A stretch of 64,000 nucleotides of DNA from XN24 sp964462675 (GTDB lineage Bacteria; Pseudomonadota; Gammaproteobacteria; Steroidobacterales; XN24), in contig CAYWYS010000014.1 of assembly GCA_964462675.1 (NCBI GenBank), forward strand, positions 5,248 to 69,247. Direction: 5' to 3'. Positions 1 to 8,409 of the stretch are shown here, piece after piece. Every line of letters begins with the position of its first letter. The first letter of the stretch is position 1. Under the pieces are notes generated by a model, which was not told the origin of the DNA, made no database searches, and worked only from the letters and a program-made list of their open reading frames with translations. The position numbers were made by a program, and so were the translations under genes.

Positions 1-1
1 C

Positions 2-1285
2 CTGTTCGAAGAGGGCAAGATGTTCGACGGCTCCTCCATCGCCGGCTGGAAGAGCATCAATGAGTCCGACATGATCCTGATGCCGGATCCCGCCACGGCG
101 GTGATCGACCCGTTCTCCGAGGACACCACGCTCAACATCACCTGTGACGTCGTCGAGCCCTCCACGATGCAGGGGTACGAGCGTGACCCGCGCTCGCTCG
201 CACAGCGCGCGGAGGCCTACCTCAAGTCCACCGGCATCGCCGACGTAGCCTATTTCGGACCCGAGAACGAGTTTTTCATTTTCGACGACGTGCGCTGGAG
301 CTCGGAGATGAAGGGCGTCTCCTACCAGATCGACTCCTCGGAGGCCGGCTGGAACTCGGAGAAGATCTACGCCGACGGCAACTTCGGTCATCGCCCGACC
401 ATCAAGGGCGGCTATTTCCCAGTGCCGCCGGTGGATTCGCTGCACGACATCCGTTCCGCGATGTGCCTGGTGCTCGCGGACATGGGTCTCGACCCGGAAG
501 TGCATCACCATGAAGTGGCGACAGCCGGGCAGTGCGAGATCGGCGTGGCATTTGGTTCGCTGGTCAAGAAGGCCGACGAGGTCCAGAAGCTCAAATACGC
601 CGTCTGGAACGTTGCCCAGGGCTACGGCAAGACCGCGACCTTCATGCCGAAGCCCCTGGTCGGCGACAACGGCAGCGGCATGCACGTGCACCAGTCGCTG
701 GCGAAGGATGGCAAGAACCTGTTCACCGGCGAGGAGTACGGCGGCCTGTCCGAGCTCGCGCTCTACTATATCGGCGGCATCATCAAGCATGCGCGTGCGC
801 TGAACGCCTTCACCAACCCGTCGACCAACAGCTACAAGCGGCTGGTGCCGGGCTTCGAGGCGCCGGTCAAGCTGGCGTACTCGGCGCGCAACCGCTCCGC
901 CTCGATCCGCATCCCGTACATCCCGAATCCGAAGGGGCGCCGCATCGAGGTGCGCTTCCCCGACTCGACTGCGAATCCCTATTTCGCGTTCGCCGCGATG
1001 ATGCTGGCCGGCCTCGACGGCATCCAGAACCGCATCCACCCGGGCGACCCGATGGACAAGGACCTGTACGACCTGCCGGCCGAGGAGTCGAAGAGCATCC
1101 CGGAGGTCTGCTATTCGCTCGAGGAAGCGCTCAACGCGCTCGACAAGGACCGTGGCTTCCTGACGGCCGGCGGCGTGTTCACCGACGACCTGATCGATGC
1201 CTACATCAAGCTGAAGATGGCGGACGTGACGCGGCTGCGCATGACGACGCACCCGGTCGAGTTCGACATGTATTACAGCGTCTGA
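2..1285 (+). CDS. glnA: Glutamine synthetase type I (5' end outside window)
   Basis: GlnA makes glutamine from glutamate, ammonia and ATP in the cytoplasm and is the main ammonia-assimilation enzyme. The reading frame is already open at base 2, about 45 residues into the usual protein, at the EEGKMFDGSSI segment. What remains aligns end to end with the E. coli enzyme, including KGGYFPVPP, HHHEVATAGQ, GDNGSGMHVHQS, NRSASIRIP and the C-terminal MYYSV. The tyrosine that GlnE adenylylates is present in KDLYDLPAEE, so activity control by adenylylation is expected. A strong terminator follows the stop, and the NtrB/NtrC genes that normally regulate glnA lie just downstream. Its promoter is outside the window. 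Confidence 0.98.
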   Translation: MFEEGKMFDGSSIAGWKSINESDMILMPDPATAVIDPFSEDTTLNITCDVVEPSTMQGYERDPRSLAQRAEAYLKSTGIADVAYFGPENEFFIFDDVRWSSEMKGVSYQIDSSEAGWNSEKIYADGNFGHRPTIKGGYFPVPPVDSLHDIRSAMCLVLADMGLDPEVHHHEVATAGQCEIGVAFGSLVKKADEVQKLKYAVWNVAQGYGKTATFMPKPLVGDNGSGMHVHQSLAKDGKNLFTGEEYGGLSELALYYIGGIIKHARALNAFTNPSTNSYKRLVPGFEAPVKLAYSARNRSASIRIPYIPNPKGRRIEVRFPDSTANPYFAFAAMMLAGLDGIQNRIHPGDPMDKDLYDLPAEESKSIPEVCYSLEEALNALDKDRGFLTAGGVFTDDLIDAYIKLKMADVTRLRMTTHPVEFDMYYSV

Positions 1286-1306
1286 CGAGTCTGGAGGACG
1301 CGCTTC

Positions 1307-1340
1307 GGGCGGCGGGCGCAAACCCGCCGCCCGCTTTTTT
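1307..1340 (+). terminator. Intrinsic terminator of glnA
   Basis: A perfect 10-bp stem GGGCGGCGGG / CCCGCCGCCC with a CGCAAA loop is followed by GC and six T residues. It starts 21 bp after the glnA stop codon and should separate glnA from the DUF4124-ntrBC genes. Confidence 0.9.
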
Positions 1341-1368
1341 GTCAGCGGGGCATCTCCGCGGCTATGCT
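1339..1368 (+). promoter_or_regulatory. Candidate sigma-70 promoter for DUF4124-ntrB-ntrC
   Basis: TTGTCA at 1339-1344 and TATGCT at 1363-1368 are separated by 18 bp and lie 35 bp before the DUF4124 start. The -35 hexamer borrows the last T residues of the glnA terminator. I saw no -24/-12 sigma-54 element here. It is a by-eye match only. Confidence 0.4.
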
Positions 1369-1402
1369 TGGATACCATTGGGCCGCTGCTGGAGAGCCTC
1401 CG

Positions 1403-1990
1403 ATGCGCTGGATATTGATGGTGCTGCTGGGTTTCTACGCGAGCGGGACGACGGCGAGCGAGATGTGGCGCTGGGTGGACGAGCGCGGCGTCGTGCATTT
1501 CTCGGATCGCCCTCATCCGGGCGCCGAGCGGGTGGACGTCCAGCCCGCCCAGACCTTCACGGCGCCCGTGACGCCGCCGCCGGCCGGGGCGGAGCCCGCC
1601 GCGCCCGCCGCGCCCGCCGCGCCTGCCGACAACCGCAGGCCCGCGGCCGGGTATTCGCGGCTCAGCATCGTCGCCCCGACTGCGGGAGAGACGCTGTGGA
1701 ACATTGGCGGGGAACTCAATGTGCAGCTCGCGCTGGAGCCCCAGCTGGCCAGCGGGCATGAACTGCAGCTGTATCTCAATGGCGAGCGCGTCGAAGGCAT
1801 ACCCCAGGGCGTCGCCCAGTTCACGATCGGCAACGTGTTCCGCGGGGAGAACACCCTGCGGGCCTCGATCGTCGATGCCCAGGGGCGCGAGCTCGTCTCC
1901 AGCGGGGCGGTGGTGTTCTATGTCCAGCAGACCTCCATCCAGAATCCGGCCACAGGGCCGCGCCCGCAGCCCCGCCCCGTTGGGCGCTGA
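1403..1990 (+). CDS. DUF4124 domain secreted protein
   Basis: This 195-residue protein begins with a signal peptide (MRWILMVLLGFYASGTTAS) directly followed by the DUF4124 core EMWRWVDERGVVHFSDRP, the family signature. A proline/alanine-rich linker built from repeated APAAP units (about residues 65-75) leads to a C-terminal beta-rich region. The ATG at 1403 is chosen because GGAG sits 8 nt upstream and the signal peptide starts there; an upstream ATG at 1364 would put extra residues before it. DUF4124 proteins are often found between glnA and ntrB in gammaproteobacteria, but their role is not known. It is likely periplasmic. The end overlaps the ntrB start. Confidence 0.85.
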   Translation: MRWILMVLLGFYASGTTASEMWRWVDERGVVHFSDRPHPGAERVDVQPAQTFTAPVTPPPAGAEPAAPAAPAAPADNRRPAAGYSRLSIVAPTAGETLWNIGGELNVQLALEPQLASGHELQLYLNGERVEGIPQGVAQFTIGNVFRGENTLRASIVDAQGRELVSSGAVVFYVQQTSIQNPATGPRPQPRPVGR

Positions 1991-3062
1991 GACGCGGGCC
2001 ACGCTGCCGCGCGGCGAGTACCTCGAGAACCTGACCACCGGCGTCGTCGTGCTCGGCGCCGGGCTCGAGGTGCGCTACGCAAACCCGGCGGCGGAACAGC
2101 TGCTCGGCATGAGCCGCCAGCAGCTGGCCGGCCGCGTGTTGCCGGACGCCGTGCCGGGCCTCGGCGTGCTGCGGCCGCTGCTGGAGCGGGTGCGCGACAC
2201 CGGCCAGGGCTTCTCGCGCCGCGAGGTGCTCGTTGCGGCGCCGCCGGACGGTGAGCCCGGCCTCGCGCTCGACTGCGCGCTGACGACCTCGGAAGGCGCG
2301 GCGGGCCAGCGCGAGTTGCTGCTCGAGATGGCGGACGCAAGCCGTCGGCTGCGAATCGACCGCGAGAAGGCGCTGCTGGCCCAGCTCGAGGCAAGCCGCA
2401 GCATGGTCCGCCAGCTCGCCCACGAGTTGCGCAATCCGCTGGGCGGCATCCGCGGCGCCGCGCAGCTGCTCGAGCGCCAGCTCGAGTCGCCCGCACAGAA
2501 GGACTACACGAACCTGATCATCCGCGAGGCCGACCGGCTCGTCGACCTGACGGCCGCGCTGCTTGGTCCGGCGCGACCGCTCGCAAGGACGCTGCTCAAC
2601 ATCCACGAGCTGCTCGAGCACGTGCGCCAGCTGATCATCGCGGAGGGCGGCGCGGAAATCGTCATGGAGCGCGACTACGACCCCAGCCTTCCGGCCACCT
2701 TGCTCGACCGCGACCTGATCATCCAGGCGATGCTGAATCTGGCGCGCAATGCGCTGGGCGCCCTGGGCGGGCGCGGCCGCATCGTGTTCAGGACGCGCGC
2801 CATCACCAACGACACCATCGGCCATCGCCGCTGCCGGCTCGTGGCGTGCGTCGAGATCGAGGATGATGGCCCCGGCGTCCCGGAGGAGTTGCGCGAAACG
2901 CTGTTCTACCCGCTGGTCACGGGCCGCGCGGGCGGCAGCGGCCTCGGGCTGGCCGTCGCCCAGGAGCTCGTCAGTCGCCATGAGGGCCTGATCGAGTACT
3001 CGAGCCGCCCCGGGCGCACGGTGTTCAGGATGCTGTTCCCGATCACGGAGGAGTCCGGTTGA
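1980..3062 (+). CDS. glnL: Nitrogen regulation sensor histidine kinase NtrB
   Basis: NtrB phosphorylates or dephosphorylates NtrC according to nitrogen status signalled by PII. The order is an N-terminal PAS domain (YLENLTTGVVVLGAG), the dimerisation/phosphoacceptor helix with RQLAHELRNPLGGIRGAAQLL (His in HELRNP), and a HATPase domain with N-box NLARNALGAL, DDGPGVP and GGSGLGLAVA. No membrane segment is present, as expected for the cytoplasmic NtrB. The start is uncertain: TTG 1980 gives an N-terminus of the same length as E. coli NtrB and overlaps the DUF4124 stop by 11 nt; an in-frame ATG at 1920 is the alternative. The stop overlaps the ntrC start (TTGA), so the two are probably translationally coupled. 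Confidence 0.93.
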   Translation: MGAETRATLPRGEYLENLTTGVVVLGAGLEVRYANPAAEQLLGMSRQQLAGRVLPDAVPGLGVLRPLLERVRDTGQGFSRREVLVAAPPDGEPGLALDCALTTSEGAAGQRELLLEMADASRRLRIDREKALLAQLEASRSMVRQLAHELRNPLGGIRGAAQLLERQLESPAQKDYTNLIIREADRLVDLTAALLGPARPLARTLLNIHELLEHVRQLIIAEGGAEIVMERDYDPSLPATLLDRDLIIQAMLNLARNALGALGGRGRIVFRTRAITNDTIGHRRCRLVACVEIEDDGPGVPEELRETLFYPLVTGRAGGSGLGLAVAQELVSRHEGLIEYSSRPGRTVFRMLFPITEESG

Positions 3063-4456
3063 ACCGCGACCCGCTCGAGGTCTGGATCGTCGACGACGAT
3101 GCCGGCATCCGCTGGGTGCTGGAGCGCGCCATGGACCAGGCGGGGCTCGCATGCCGCGGCTTCGACAGCGCCCCGCCGGCGCTGGAAGCGCTCGCGCACG
3201 GGCGCCCGAATGTGCTCGTCACGGACATTCGCATGCCCGGACCGGCCGGCCTCGACCTGCTGGCGCGGCTGAAGTCCGACTGGCCGGAGCTGCCGGTCAT
3301 TGTCATCACCGCGCATTCCGATCTCGACAGCGCGGTGGCCGCGTACCAGGGCGGGGCATTCGAGTACCTGCCGAAACCCTTCGATATCGACCAGGCCGTC
3401 GAGCTCGTGCGGCGCGCCGGCTCGGAGCGCGCCGGCGTGCGCGCGGAGCCCCCGCGACCGGCCTTGCCGAGCCTGATCGGCCAGGCTGCAGCGATGCAGG
3501 ACGTGTTCCGCGCCATCGGCAGGCTGTCGGGCTCGAGCATGACGGTGCTGATCACCGGGGAGTCCGGCACCGGCAAGGAACTGGTCGCCCGCGCCCTGCA
3601 CCAGCACAGCCCCCGCGCGGCGCGCCCGTTCATAGCGCTCAACACGGCGGCGATTCCGGCGGAGCTGCTCGAGTCGGAACTGTTCGGCCATGAGAAGGGC
3701 GCGTTCACCGGCGCGGATGCGCGTCGCACCGGACGATTCGAGCAGGCCGACGGCGGTACGCTGTTTCTCGACGAGATCGGCGACATGTCCGCCGCGCTGC
3801 AGACGAGATTGCTGCGCGTGCTGGCCGAGGGCGAGTTCTACCGGGTCGGCGGCCAGGTGCCGGTGCGCGTCGATGTCCGCGTCATCGCCGCGACCAACCA
3901 GGACCTGGCGAAGGGCGTCGCGGAAGGCCGCTTTCGCGAAGACCTGTTTCACCGGCTGAACGTCATGCGCATCAGGATCCCGCCGCTGCGGGAGCGGCGC
4001 GAGGACATCCCGCTGCTGCTCGAGCACTACCTGCGCAAGGCCGCCGACGAGCTGACGGTGCCGGCCAAGACGATTGACTCTGCGGTCCTCGAGCGCTTCT
4101 GCGCGTTCGACTGGCCCGGCAATGTGCGACAGCTCGTCAATGCCTGTCGTCGCCTCACCGTGGTCGCGCCCGGACGCGAGATCCGCGCCTCGGACCTGCC
4201 GGCCGAGTTCGGCGCCGCACCACCCGTCGCCAGGGCCCAGGCATGGACCGATGGCCTGGCAGCCTGGGCCGAGCAGCGCCTCGAGGGCGGTGGCGAAGCG
4301 CTGCTCGACGACGCCCAAGCGGATTTCGAGCGCACGCTGATCCGCGTCGCGATGGCGCACTCCGGCGGCCACCGGCAGGAAGCGGCGCGATTGCTCGGCT
4401 GGGGCCGGAACACGCTCGCCAGGAAGATTCGCGAGCTCGGCCTCGAGGAACTCTAG
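3059..4456 (+). CDS. glnG: Nitrogen regulation response regulator NtrC
   Basis: NtrC is the sigma-54 activator of nitrogen-starvation genes, including glnA. The 465-residue protein has a receiver domain with acidic pocket IVDDD (residues 10-14) and phosphoacceptor Asp56 in VTDIRMPG, then YLPKPF. The AAA+ domain has Walker A GESGTGKE, the sigma-54-contacting GAFTGA loop and LFLDEIGDM. The C-terminal Fis-type helix-turn-helix (RQEAARLLGWGRNTLARKIRELGL) has family-typical spacing. Start is TTG at 3059 with GGAGGAG 5 nt upstream, overlapping the ntrB stop. It ends 6 bp from the convergent UPF0316 gene. Confidence 0.97.
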   Translation: MNRDPLEVWIVDDDAGIRWVLERAMDQAGLACRGFDSAPPALEALAHGRPNVLVTDIRMPGPAGLDLLARLKSDWPELPVIVITAHSDLDSAVAAYQGGAFEYLPKPFDIDQAVELVRRAGSERAGVRAEPPRPALPSLIGQAAAMQDVFRAIGRLSGSSMTVLITGESGTGKELVARALHQHSPRAARPFIALNTAAIPAELLESELFGHEKGAFTGADARRTGRFEQADGGTLFLDEIGDMSAALQTRLLRVLAEGEFYRVGGQVPVRVDVRVIAATNQDLAKGVAEGRFREDLFHRLNVMRIRIPPLRERREDIPLLLEHYLRKAADELTVPAKTIDSAVLERFCAFDWPGNVRQLVNACRRLTVVAPGREIRASDLPAEFGAAPPVARAQAWTDGLAAWAEQRLEGGGEALLDDAQADFERTLIRVAMAHSGGHRQEAARLLGWGRNTLARKIRELGLEEL

Positions 4457-4462
4457 CCGGCG

Positions 4463-5050
4463 CTACTTGCGCTTCATGATCGAGCGCCAGCCGCCGCTGA
4501 AGCTTGCGCGCGGCGCCAGCATCGTCGGGTCGTAGCTCTCGTGCACCATCTTGATGTCGCTGACCGAGTACTGGGCCTCGGGGTCGGCCTCGAGAATGGT
4601 CTGCAAAAGCTCCGGCACGCGGCGCCGCCGCGTGACCGTGATGACGAGATCCACGGCCGGGCCGCGGCCCATGTCGGCATCGACGTCGATCGCGCGGAAG
4701 CCGCGCTCGCGCAACAATCGCGCGAGGCCGCCGTCGGCGCGGTAGGAGATCGCGCTGACCATCTCGCGCCCGATGGCGAGCTTGGCCTCCAGCCAGATGC
4801 CGATGTAATTGCCGGCGCCGAAGCCGCCGGCATAGGCGACGATCAGGTACCAGGCGTCCAGGTTCTTCAGCACCTGGCCGGCGGCGAGTACCCAGATGAC
4901 GATCTCGAAAAATCCGATCACCGCGGCCAGCGTCCGGTGGCCGCGGAATACCACGATGGTGCGCACCGTGCCGAGCGATACATCGAGGATGCGGGCGAAG
5001 AAAATCGCCAGTGTCAGGATGACGGGATGCAGGTCGGCGAGCGCGCTCAT
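4463..5050 (-). CDS. UPF0316 membrane protein (DUF5698/DUF2179)
   Basis: This 195-residue protein has about three N-terminal membrane helices carrying the family signature DVSLGTVRTIVVFRGHR and GFFEIVIWVLAAGQVLKNL, followed by a soluble DUF2179 domain (about residues 105-175; VDLVITVTRRRRVPELLQTILEADPEA). Family members have the same membrane-plus-DUF2179 layout. DUF2179 resembles a small ligand-binding module, but no substrate or pathway is established for this family. It lies 36 bp downstream of the dihydroorotate dehydrogenase gene on the same strand and may be co-transcribed with it. Confidence 0.85.
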   Translation of the reverse strand: MSALADLHPVILTLAIFFARILDVSLGTVRTIVVFRGHRTLAAVIGFFEIVIWVLAAGQVLKNLDAWYLIVAYAGGFGAGNYIGIWLEAKLAIGREMVSAISYRADGGLARLLRERGFRAIDVDADMGRGPAVDLVITVTRRRRVPELLQTILEADPEAQYSVSDIKMVHESYDPTMLAPRASFSGGWRSIMKRK

Positions 5051-5086
5051 CGCGGTCCTCCGGAAAGGGATCAGCAGGGCGTCTGG

Positions 5087-6070
5087 TTACTGGATGGCGC
5101 GTGCGGCGCGGCCGGCTGGCGCTTCGCCGGGCAGGCCCAGCGTGCCGACGAGGTCACGCACGGCCGCGAAGCCGTGGCGCTGCAGGTACTCGCGAATGCC
5201 GTCGTTGATCTTGCGGCACACGAGCGGATCGTAGAACAGCGCGGTGCCGACGCCGACGGCCGAGGCGCCGGCGATGATGAACTCGAGCGCGTCGCGGGCC
5301 GTGAGGATGCCGCCCTGGCCGATGATCGGCACGCCGTGATGTTTCGCGACCTGGTAGACCTGGTGCACTTTGAGCAGCGCGATCGGCTTGATGGCCGGGC
5401 CGGACAGGCCGCCCTGGATGTTGCCGATGACGGGCTCGCGACGCTCCGCGTCCACCGCCATGCCCATCACGGTGTTGATCACCGCAAAGCCGTCGGTGCC
5501 GGCCTCGATGCAGCGGCGCGCATTTTCCTGGATGTCCGTCTGGTTGGGCGACAGCTTCGTGATCAGCGGCTTGGACGTGACGCGCCGGCAGGCCTCGACG
5601 ACCTTGGCCGACATGTCGGGGTAGTTGCCGAAAGCCACGCCGCCTTCCTTGACGTTCGGGCAGGAGATGTTGATCTCGATGCCGTCGATCGGCGAGTCGT
5701 CGAACAGCCGCGTGACTTCGACATACTCCTCGATCGTCGAGCCGCTCACATTGGCGAGGAAGCGCGTCTCGCTGAAGTCCAGCGTCGGCAGGATGTCGCG
5801 CACGACCGTCACTGCGCCCGGGTTCTGCAGGCCGATCGCGTTCAGCATGCCGAGCGGCGTCTCGTATACACGGTGCGGCGGGTTGCCGAGGCGCGCCGCG
5901 CCGGTCGTGCCCTTCAGCACGATCGCGCCGGCGTCGCGATTGGAGAAGCCGGCGACCCGCGTGTACTCTTCGCCGAAGCCTACGCAGCCGGACAGCAGCA
6001 CGATCGGCGAAGCGAAGCGCATCCCGCAGAAATCCAGCGCCAGGGGATCGATGTCCGTCGTTGCCGTCAT
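5087..6070 (-). CDS. pyrD: Class 1B dihydroorotate dehydrogenase catalytic subunit
   Basis: The 327-residue FMN-barrel protein should oxidise dihydroorotate to orotate in pyrimidine synthesis. The class 1 active-site cysteine is seen in INISCPN, the barrel lysine in ITKLSPN, and the FMN-phosphate loops in GGLSGPAIKP and GQGGI. GVAFG after the active site is typical of class 1B. Class 1B enzymes normally work with the iron-sulfur/FAD subunit PyrK to use NAD, but no pyrK is adjacent. Most gammaproteobacteria use the unrelated-in-location class 2 membrane enzyme, so this could be a second or differently coupled enzyme. ATG 6070 is divergent from trmL with only 20 bp between them. Confidence 0.85.
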   Translation of the reverse strand: MTATTDIDPLALDFCGMRFASPIVLLSGCVGFGEEYTRVAGFSNRDAGAIVLKGTTGAARLGNPPHRVYETPLGMLNAIGLQNPGAVTVVRDILPTLDFSETRFLANVSGSTIEEYVEVTRLFDDSPIDGIEINISCPNVKEGGVAFGNYPDMSAKVVEACRRVTSKPLITKLSPNQTDIQENARRCIEAGTDGFAVINTVMGMAVDAERREPVIGNIQGGLSGPAIKPIALLKVHQVYQVAKHHGVPIIGQGGILTARDALEFIIAGASAVGVGTALFYDPLVCRKINDGIREYLQRHGFAAVRDLVGTLGLPGEAPAGRAARAIQ

Positions 6071-6090
6071 GCCTGTTCCCGCCTGCTGAT

Positions 6091-6558
6091 ATGTTCCACG
6101 TGATTCTCTGGCAGCCGGAGATCCCGCCGAACACCGGCAATATCATACGCCTGTGCGCGAACAGCGGCGCGACGCTGGCGCTGATCGGCCCGCTGGGCTT
6201 CGAGCTCGACGAGCCGCGACTGCGGCGCGCGGGACTCGACTATCACGAGTTCGCCACGGTGCGGCAGTTCGCCGATCTCGACGCTGGCCTCGAGGCGCTG
6301 GGCCGGCCCAGGCTCTGGGCGTTTTCAGCGCGCGCCGCGCGGCGTTTCACCGAGGCGAGCTTCATGCCGGGCGATGCGCTGCTGTTCGGGCCCGAGACGC
6401 GCGGTCTGCCGGCGGAGCTGCTCGCCGACATACCCGTCGGGCAGCAGCTCGTCATTCCGATGCGCCCTGGCAACCGCAGCCTGAATCTCTCGAACGCAGC
6501 CGCGATCGCGGTCTACGAGGCCTGGCGCCAACAGGGCTTCGGCGGCGCCGGGCGGTAG
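6091..6558 (+). CDS. trmL: tRNA (cytidine(34)-2'-O)-methyltransferase TrmL
   Basis: TrmL is a small SPOUT methyltransferase that 2'-O-methylates the wobble base of tRNA-Leu isoacceptors. The 155-residue length and N-terminus FHVILWQPEIPPNTGNIIRLCA match the family. The trefoil-knot SAM motifs are present: LLFGPETRGLP and the C-terminal IPMRPGNRSLNLSNAAAIAVYEA. ATG 6091 is chosen because it gives the conserved N-terminus; the upstream in-frame ATG at 6061 adds an unrelated decapeptide. No clear Shine-Dalgarno is visible. It ends 5 bp from the convergent gpsA stop. Confidence 0.95.
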   Translation: MFHVILWQPEIPPNTGNIIRLCANSGATLALIGPLGFELDEPRLRRAGLDYHEFATVRQFADLDAGLEALGRPRLWAFSARAARRFTEASFMPGDALLFGPETRGLPAELLADIPVGQQLVIPMRPGNRSLNLSNAAAIAVYEAWRQQGFGGAGR

Positions 6559-6563
6559 CGGCC

Positions 6564-7592
6564 TCAGCCGCCGGGGGCGAACTCGGATTTCAGTTCGCGC
6601 GTCATCAGCGTGGCGACCGCGGCTCGCGGCTCAGCTCCCTCGTACAGAATCCGGTAGAGCTGTTCGCAGATCGGCATCTCGACGGCGGCTTTCGCGGCGA
6701 CCCGGTGGACGGCCTCCGCGGCCAGCACGCCCTCGACGACCTGGCGGATCTCCGCCTCGGCCTCGCGAACCGTCTTGCCGGCCGCGAGCGCCAGGCCCAT
6801 GCGCCGGTTGCGGGACTGGTCGTCAGTGCAGGTCAGCACCAGGTCGCCCATCCCCGCGAGGCCCATGAAAGTGGCGGGCTGCGCGCCGAGCGCAATGCCG
6901 AGCCGCGTCATCTCGACCAGCCCGCGCGTGATCAGTGCCACCCGGGTGTTGGCGCCAAAGCCCAGGCCATCGCAAATGCCGGCGCCGATCGCGAGGACGT
7001 TCTTGACTGCGCCGCCCACTTCGACGCCGATGATGTCGGTCGACGTGTAGGCACGGAAGGTCTCGCCCGAGAGGTTCTCGGCCAGTTGCCGGGCGTATTC
7101 CTCGTCGGTCGCCGCGATCGTCATGGCCGTCGGCAGCCCCATGCCGACCTCGCGCGCGAAGGTCGGGCCCGACAGCACGGCCATCGCCACTCCCGGCCCG
7201 AGCACCTCGCGCGCGACCTGGTGCGGCAGCTTGCCGCTCTCCAGCTCGAAGCCCTTGGTTGCCCAGGCCAGCCGTGTTTCCGGGCGCAACAGCGGTTTCA
7301 TCTGCGTCAGGACGGCGCGGAAAGCATGGCTGGGCACGGCGACGACGATGATCGGCGCCTCGGCCATCGCGCGCGCCAGCTGCGGTTCGCAGCGCAGGCT
7401 GTCCGGAAACCTGGCGCCAGGCAGGAAGCGGGCGTTCTCGCGCGCCAGCTGCATCTGGGCCGGGGCATCCTCGGCCCGGCCCCAGAGCAGGGTCGGCCGC
7501 CCGCTGCGCGCGAACTGGATGGCGAGCGCGGTTCCCCAGGAACCCGCGCCCAGCACGGCGATCGCCTGGTCCGGCGCCGCGCCGCTGTTCAC
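6564..7592 (-). CDS. gpsA: NAD(P)-dependent glycerol-3-phosphate dehydrogenase
   Basis: GpsA reduces dihydroxyacetone phosphate to sn-glycerol 3-phosphate, the backbone for phospholipids. The 342-residue protein opens with a Rossmann motif AVLGAGSWGTALA, and has SGPTFAREV and the catalytic-lysine segment GAVKNVLAIGAGICDGL of the family. It starts with GTG at 7592, only 4 bp after secB. The same-strand order rhodanese-grxC-secB-gpsA matches the E. coli yibN-grxC-secB-gpsA cluster and supports co-transcription. Confidence 0.97.
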   Translation of the reverse strand: MNSGAAPDQAIAVLGAGSWGTALAIQFARSGRPTLLWGRAEDAPAQMQLARENARFLPGARFPDSLRCEPQLARAMAEAPIIVVAVPSHAFRAVLTQMKPLLRPETRLAWATKGFELESGKLPHQVAREVLGPGVAMAVLSGPTFAREVGMGLPTAMTIAATDEEYARQLAENLSGETFRAYTSTDIIGVEVGGAVKNVLAIGAGICDGLGFGANTRVALITRGLVEMTRLGIALGAQPATFMGLAGMGDLVLTCTDDQSRNRRMGLALAAGKTVREAEAEIRQVVEGVLAAEAVHRVAAKAAVEMPICEQLYRILYEGAEPRAAVATLMTRELKSEFAPGG

Positions 7593-7596
7593 GGTG

Positions 7597-8103
7597 TTAC
7601 TGGCTCGCCTCGGGCACCGGGCCGTTGGCGCCGGCCTGCGCCGCCAGCTCGGCCTGTTGCCTGCGGAAGGCCTCGGCCGCGACGGCGTCGAAGTTCACCG
7701 GCTGCAGCTGCAGCGCCGGGAAGCCGCCCTTGGCCGACAGGTCGGCGACGACCTCGCGCGCGAAGGGGTAGAGCTGCTGCGGGCAGAAGGCCACCAGCGC
7801 GCGCTGCAGGTCGGCGGGCTCGAGCCCCTGGAAGATGAAGATACCGGCCTGCTGCACCTCGATCAGGAATGCGATCTTGTCTTCCTGTTTTGCTTCTACG
7901 GTCAGGCTCAGGACAGCCTCGTAAGCGCCGTTGCCCAGGTCGTTCGTCGCGGTGCCGAGATTCATCGAGACCGTGGGGCGCCACTCGCCCTGGAAGATAT
8001 TCGGGCTGTTCGGTGCTTCGAACGAGCCGTCCTTCAGGTAGATGCGCTGCAGCGCAACGGTGACGCGGTTGGCGTCGAGGCCATCAGTTGTCTGCTCGGC
8101 CAT
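7597..8103 (-). CDS. secB: Protein-export chaperone SecB
   Basis: SecB is a tetrameric cytoplasmic chaperone that keeps precursors unfolded and hands them to SecA. The 168-residue sequence carries the family segments RIYLKDGSFEAPN, TVEAKQEDKIAFLIEVQQAGIF and the CPQQLYPFAREVVADLSAKGGFPALQLQPVNFD core that forms the SecA-binding face. The C-terminal tail is alanine/glutamine rich. It lies between grxC (33 bp upstream) and gpsA (4 bp downstream). Confidence 0.97.
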   Translation of the reverse strand: MAEQTTDGLDANRVTVALQRIYLKDGSFEAPNSPNIFQGEWRPTVSMNLGTATNDLGNGAYEAVLSLTVEAKQEDKIAFLIEVQQAGIFIFQGLEPADLQRALVAFCPQQLYPFAREVVADLSAKGGFPALQLQPVNFDAVAAEAFRRQQAELAAQAGANGPVPEASQ

Positions 8104-8136
8104 GGATGCTCCTTTGGAGTCGAGTTTGAATGTTGT

Positions 8137-8409
8137 TCATGCGATTTCCTGCCCGGCGCCGAGCAGGCTGTCGAGTTGTCCCGCCGCATCCAGCGCGCGG
8201 ATGTCGTCGTAGCCGCCGACGTGGCGGTCGCCGATGAAGATCTGCGGCACGGTGCGCCGTCCGCTGCGTTCTTCCATCTCGCGTCGAAGGGCGCGATCCG
8301 CATCCACGAGGATGACTTCCGGCGTCACGCCCTTGCTTTCCAGCAGCGCGAGCGCCCGGGTGCACCAGCCGCAATAGCGGGACGCGTAAACGAGCACGGC
8401 TGCGCTCAT
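8137..8409 (-). CDS. grxC: Glutaredoxin 3-like
   Basis: A 90-residue thioredoxin-fold protein that should reduce disulfides or glutathionylated proteins using glutathione. The redox motif is CGWC (residues 13-16), not the more common CPYC. The cis-proline region RRTVPQIFIG and the glutathione-binding GGYDDI are intact. It overlaps the rhodanese gene by 4 nt (ATGA), showing tight coupling within the rhodanese-grxC-secB-gpsA group. Confidence 0.93.
   Translation of the reverse strand: MSAAVLVYASRYCGWCTRALALLESKGVTPEVILVDADRALRREMEERSGRRTVPQIFIGDRHVGGYDDIRALDAAGQLDSLLGAGQEIA

Noticed and set aside
2906..4372. Long open frame on the minus strand opposite ntrC
   Set aside because: Composition (many Arg, Ala, Gly, Gln) and antisense phase mark it as a GC-rich shadow of ntrC, which has complete domain evidence.
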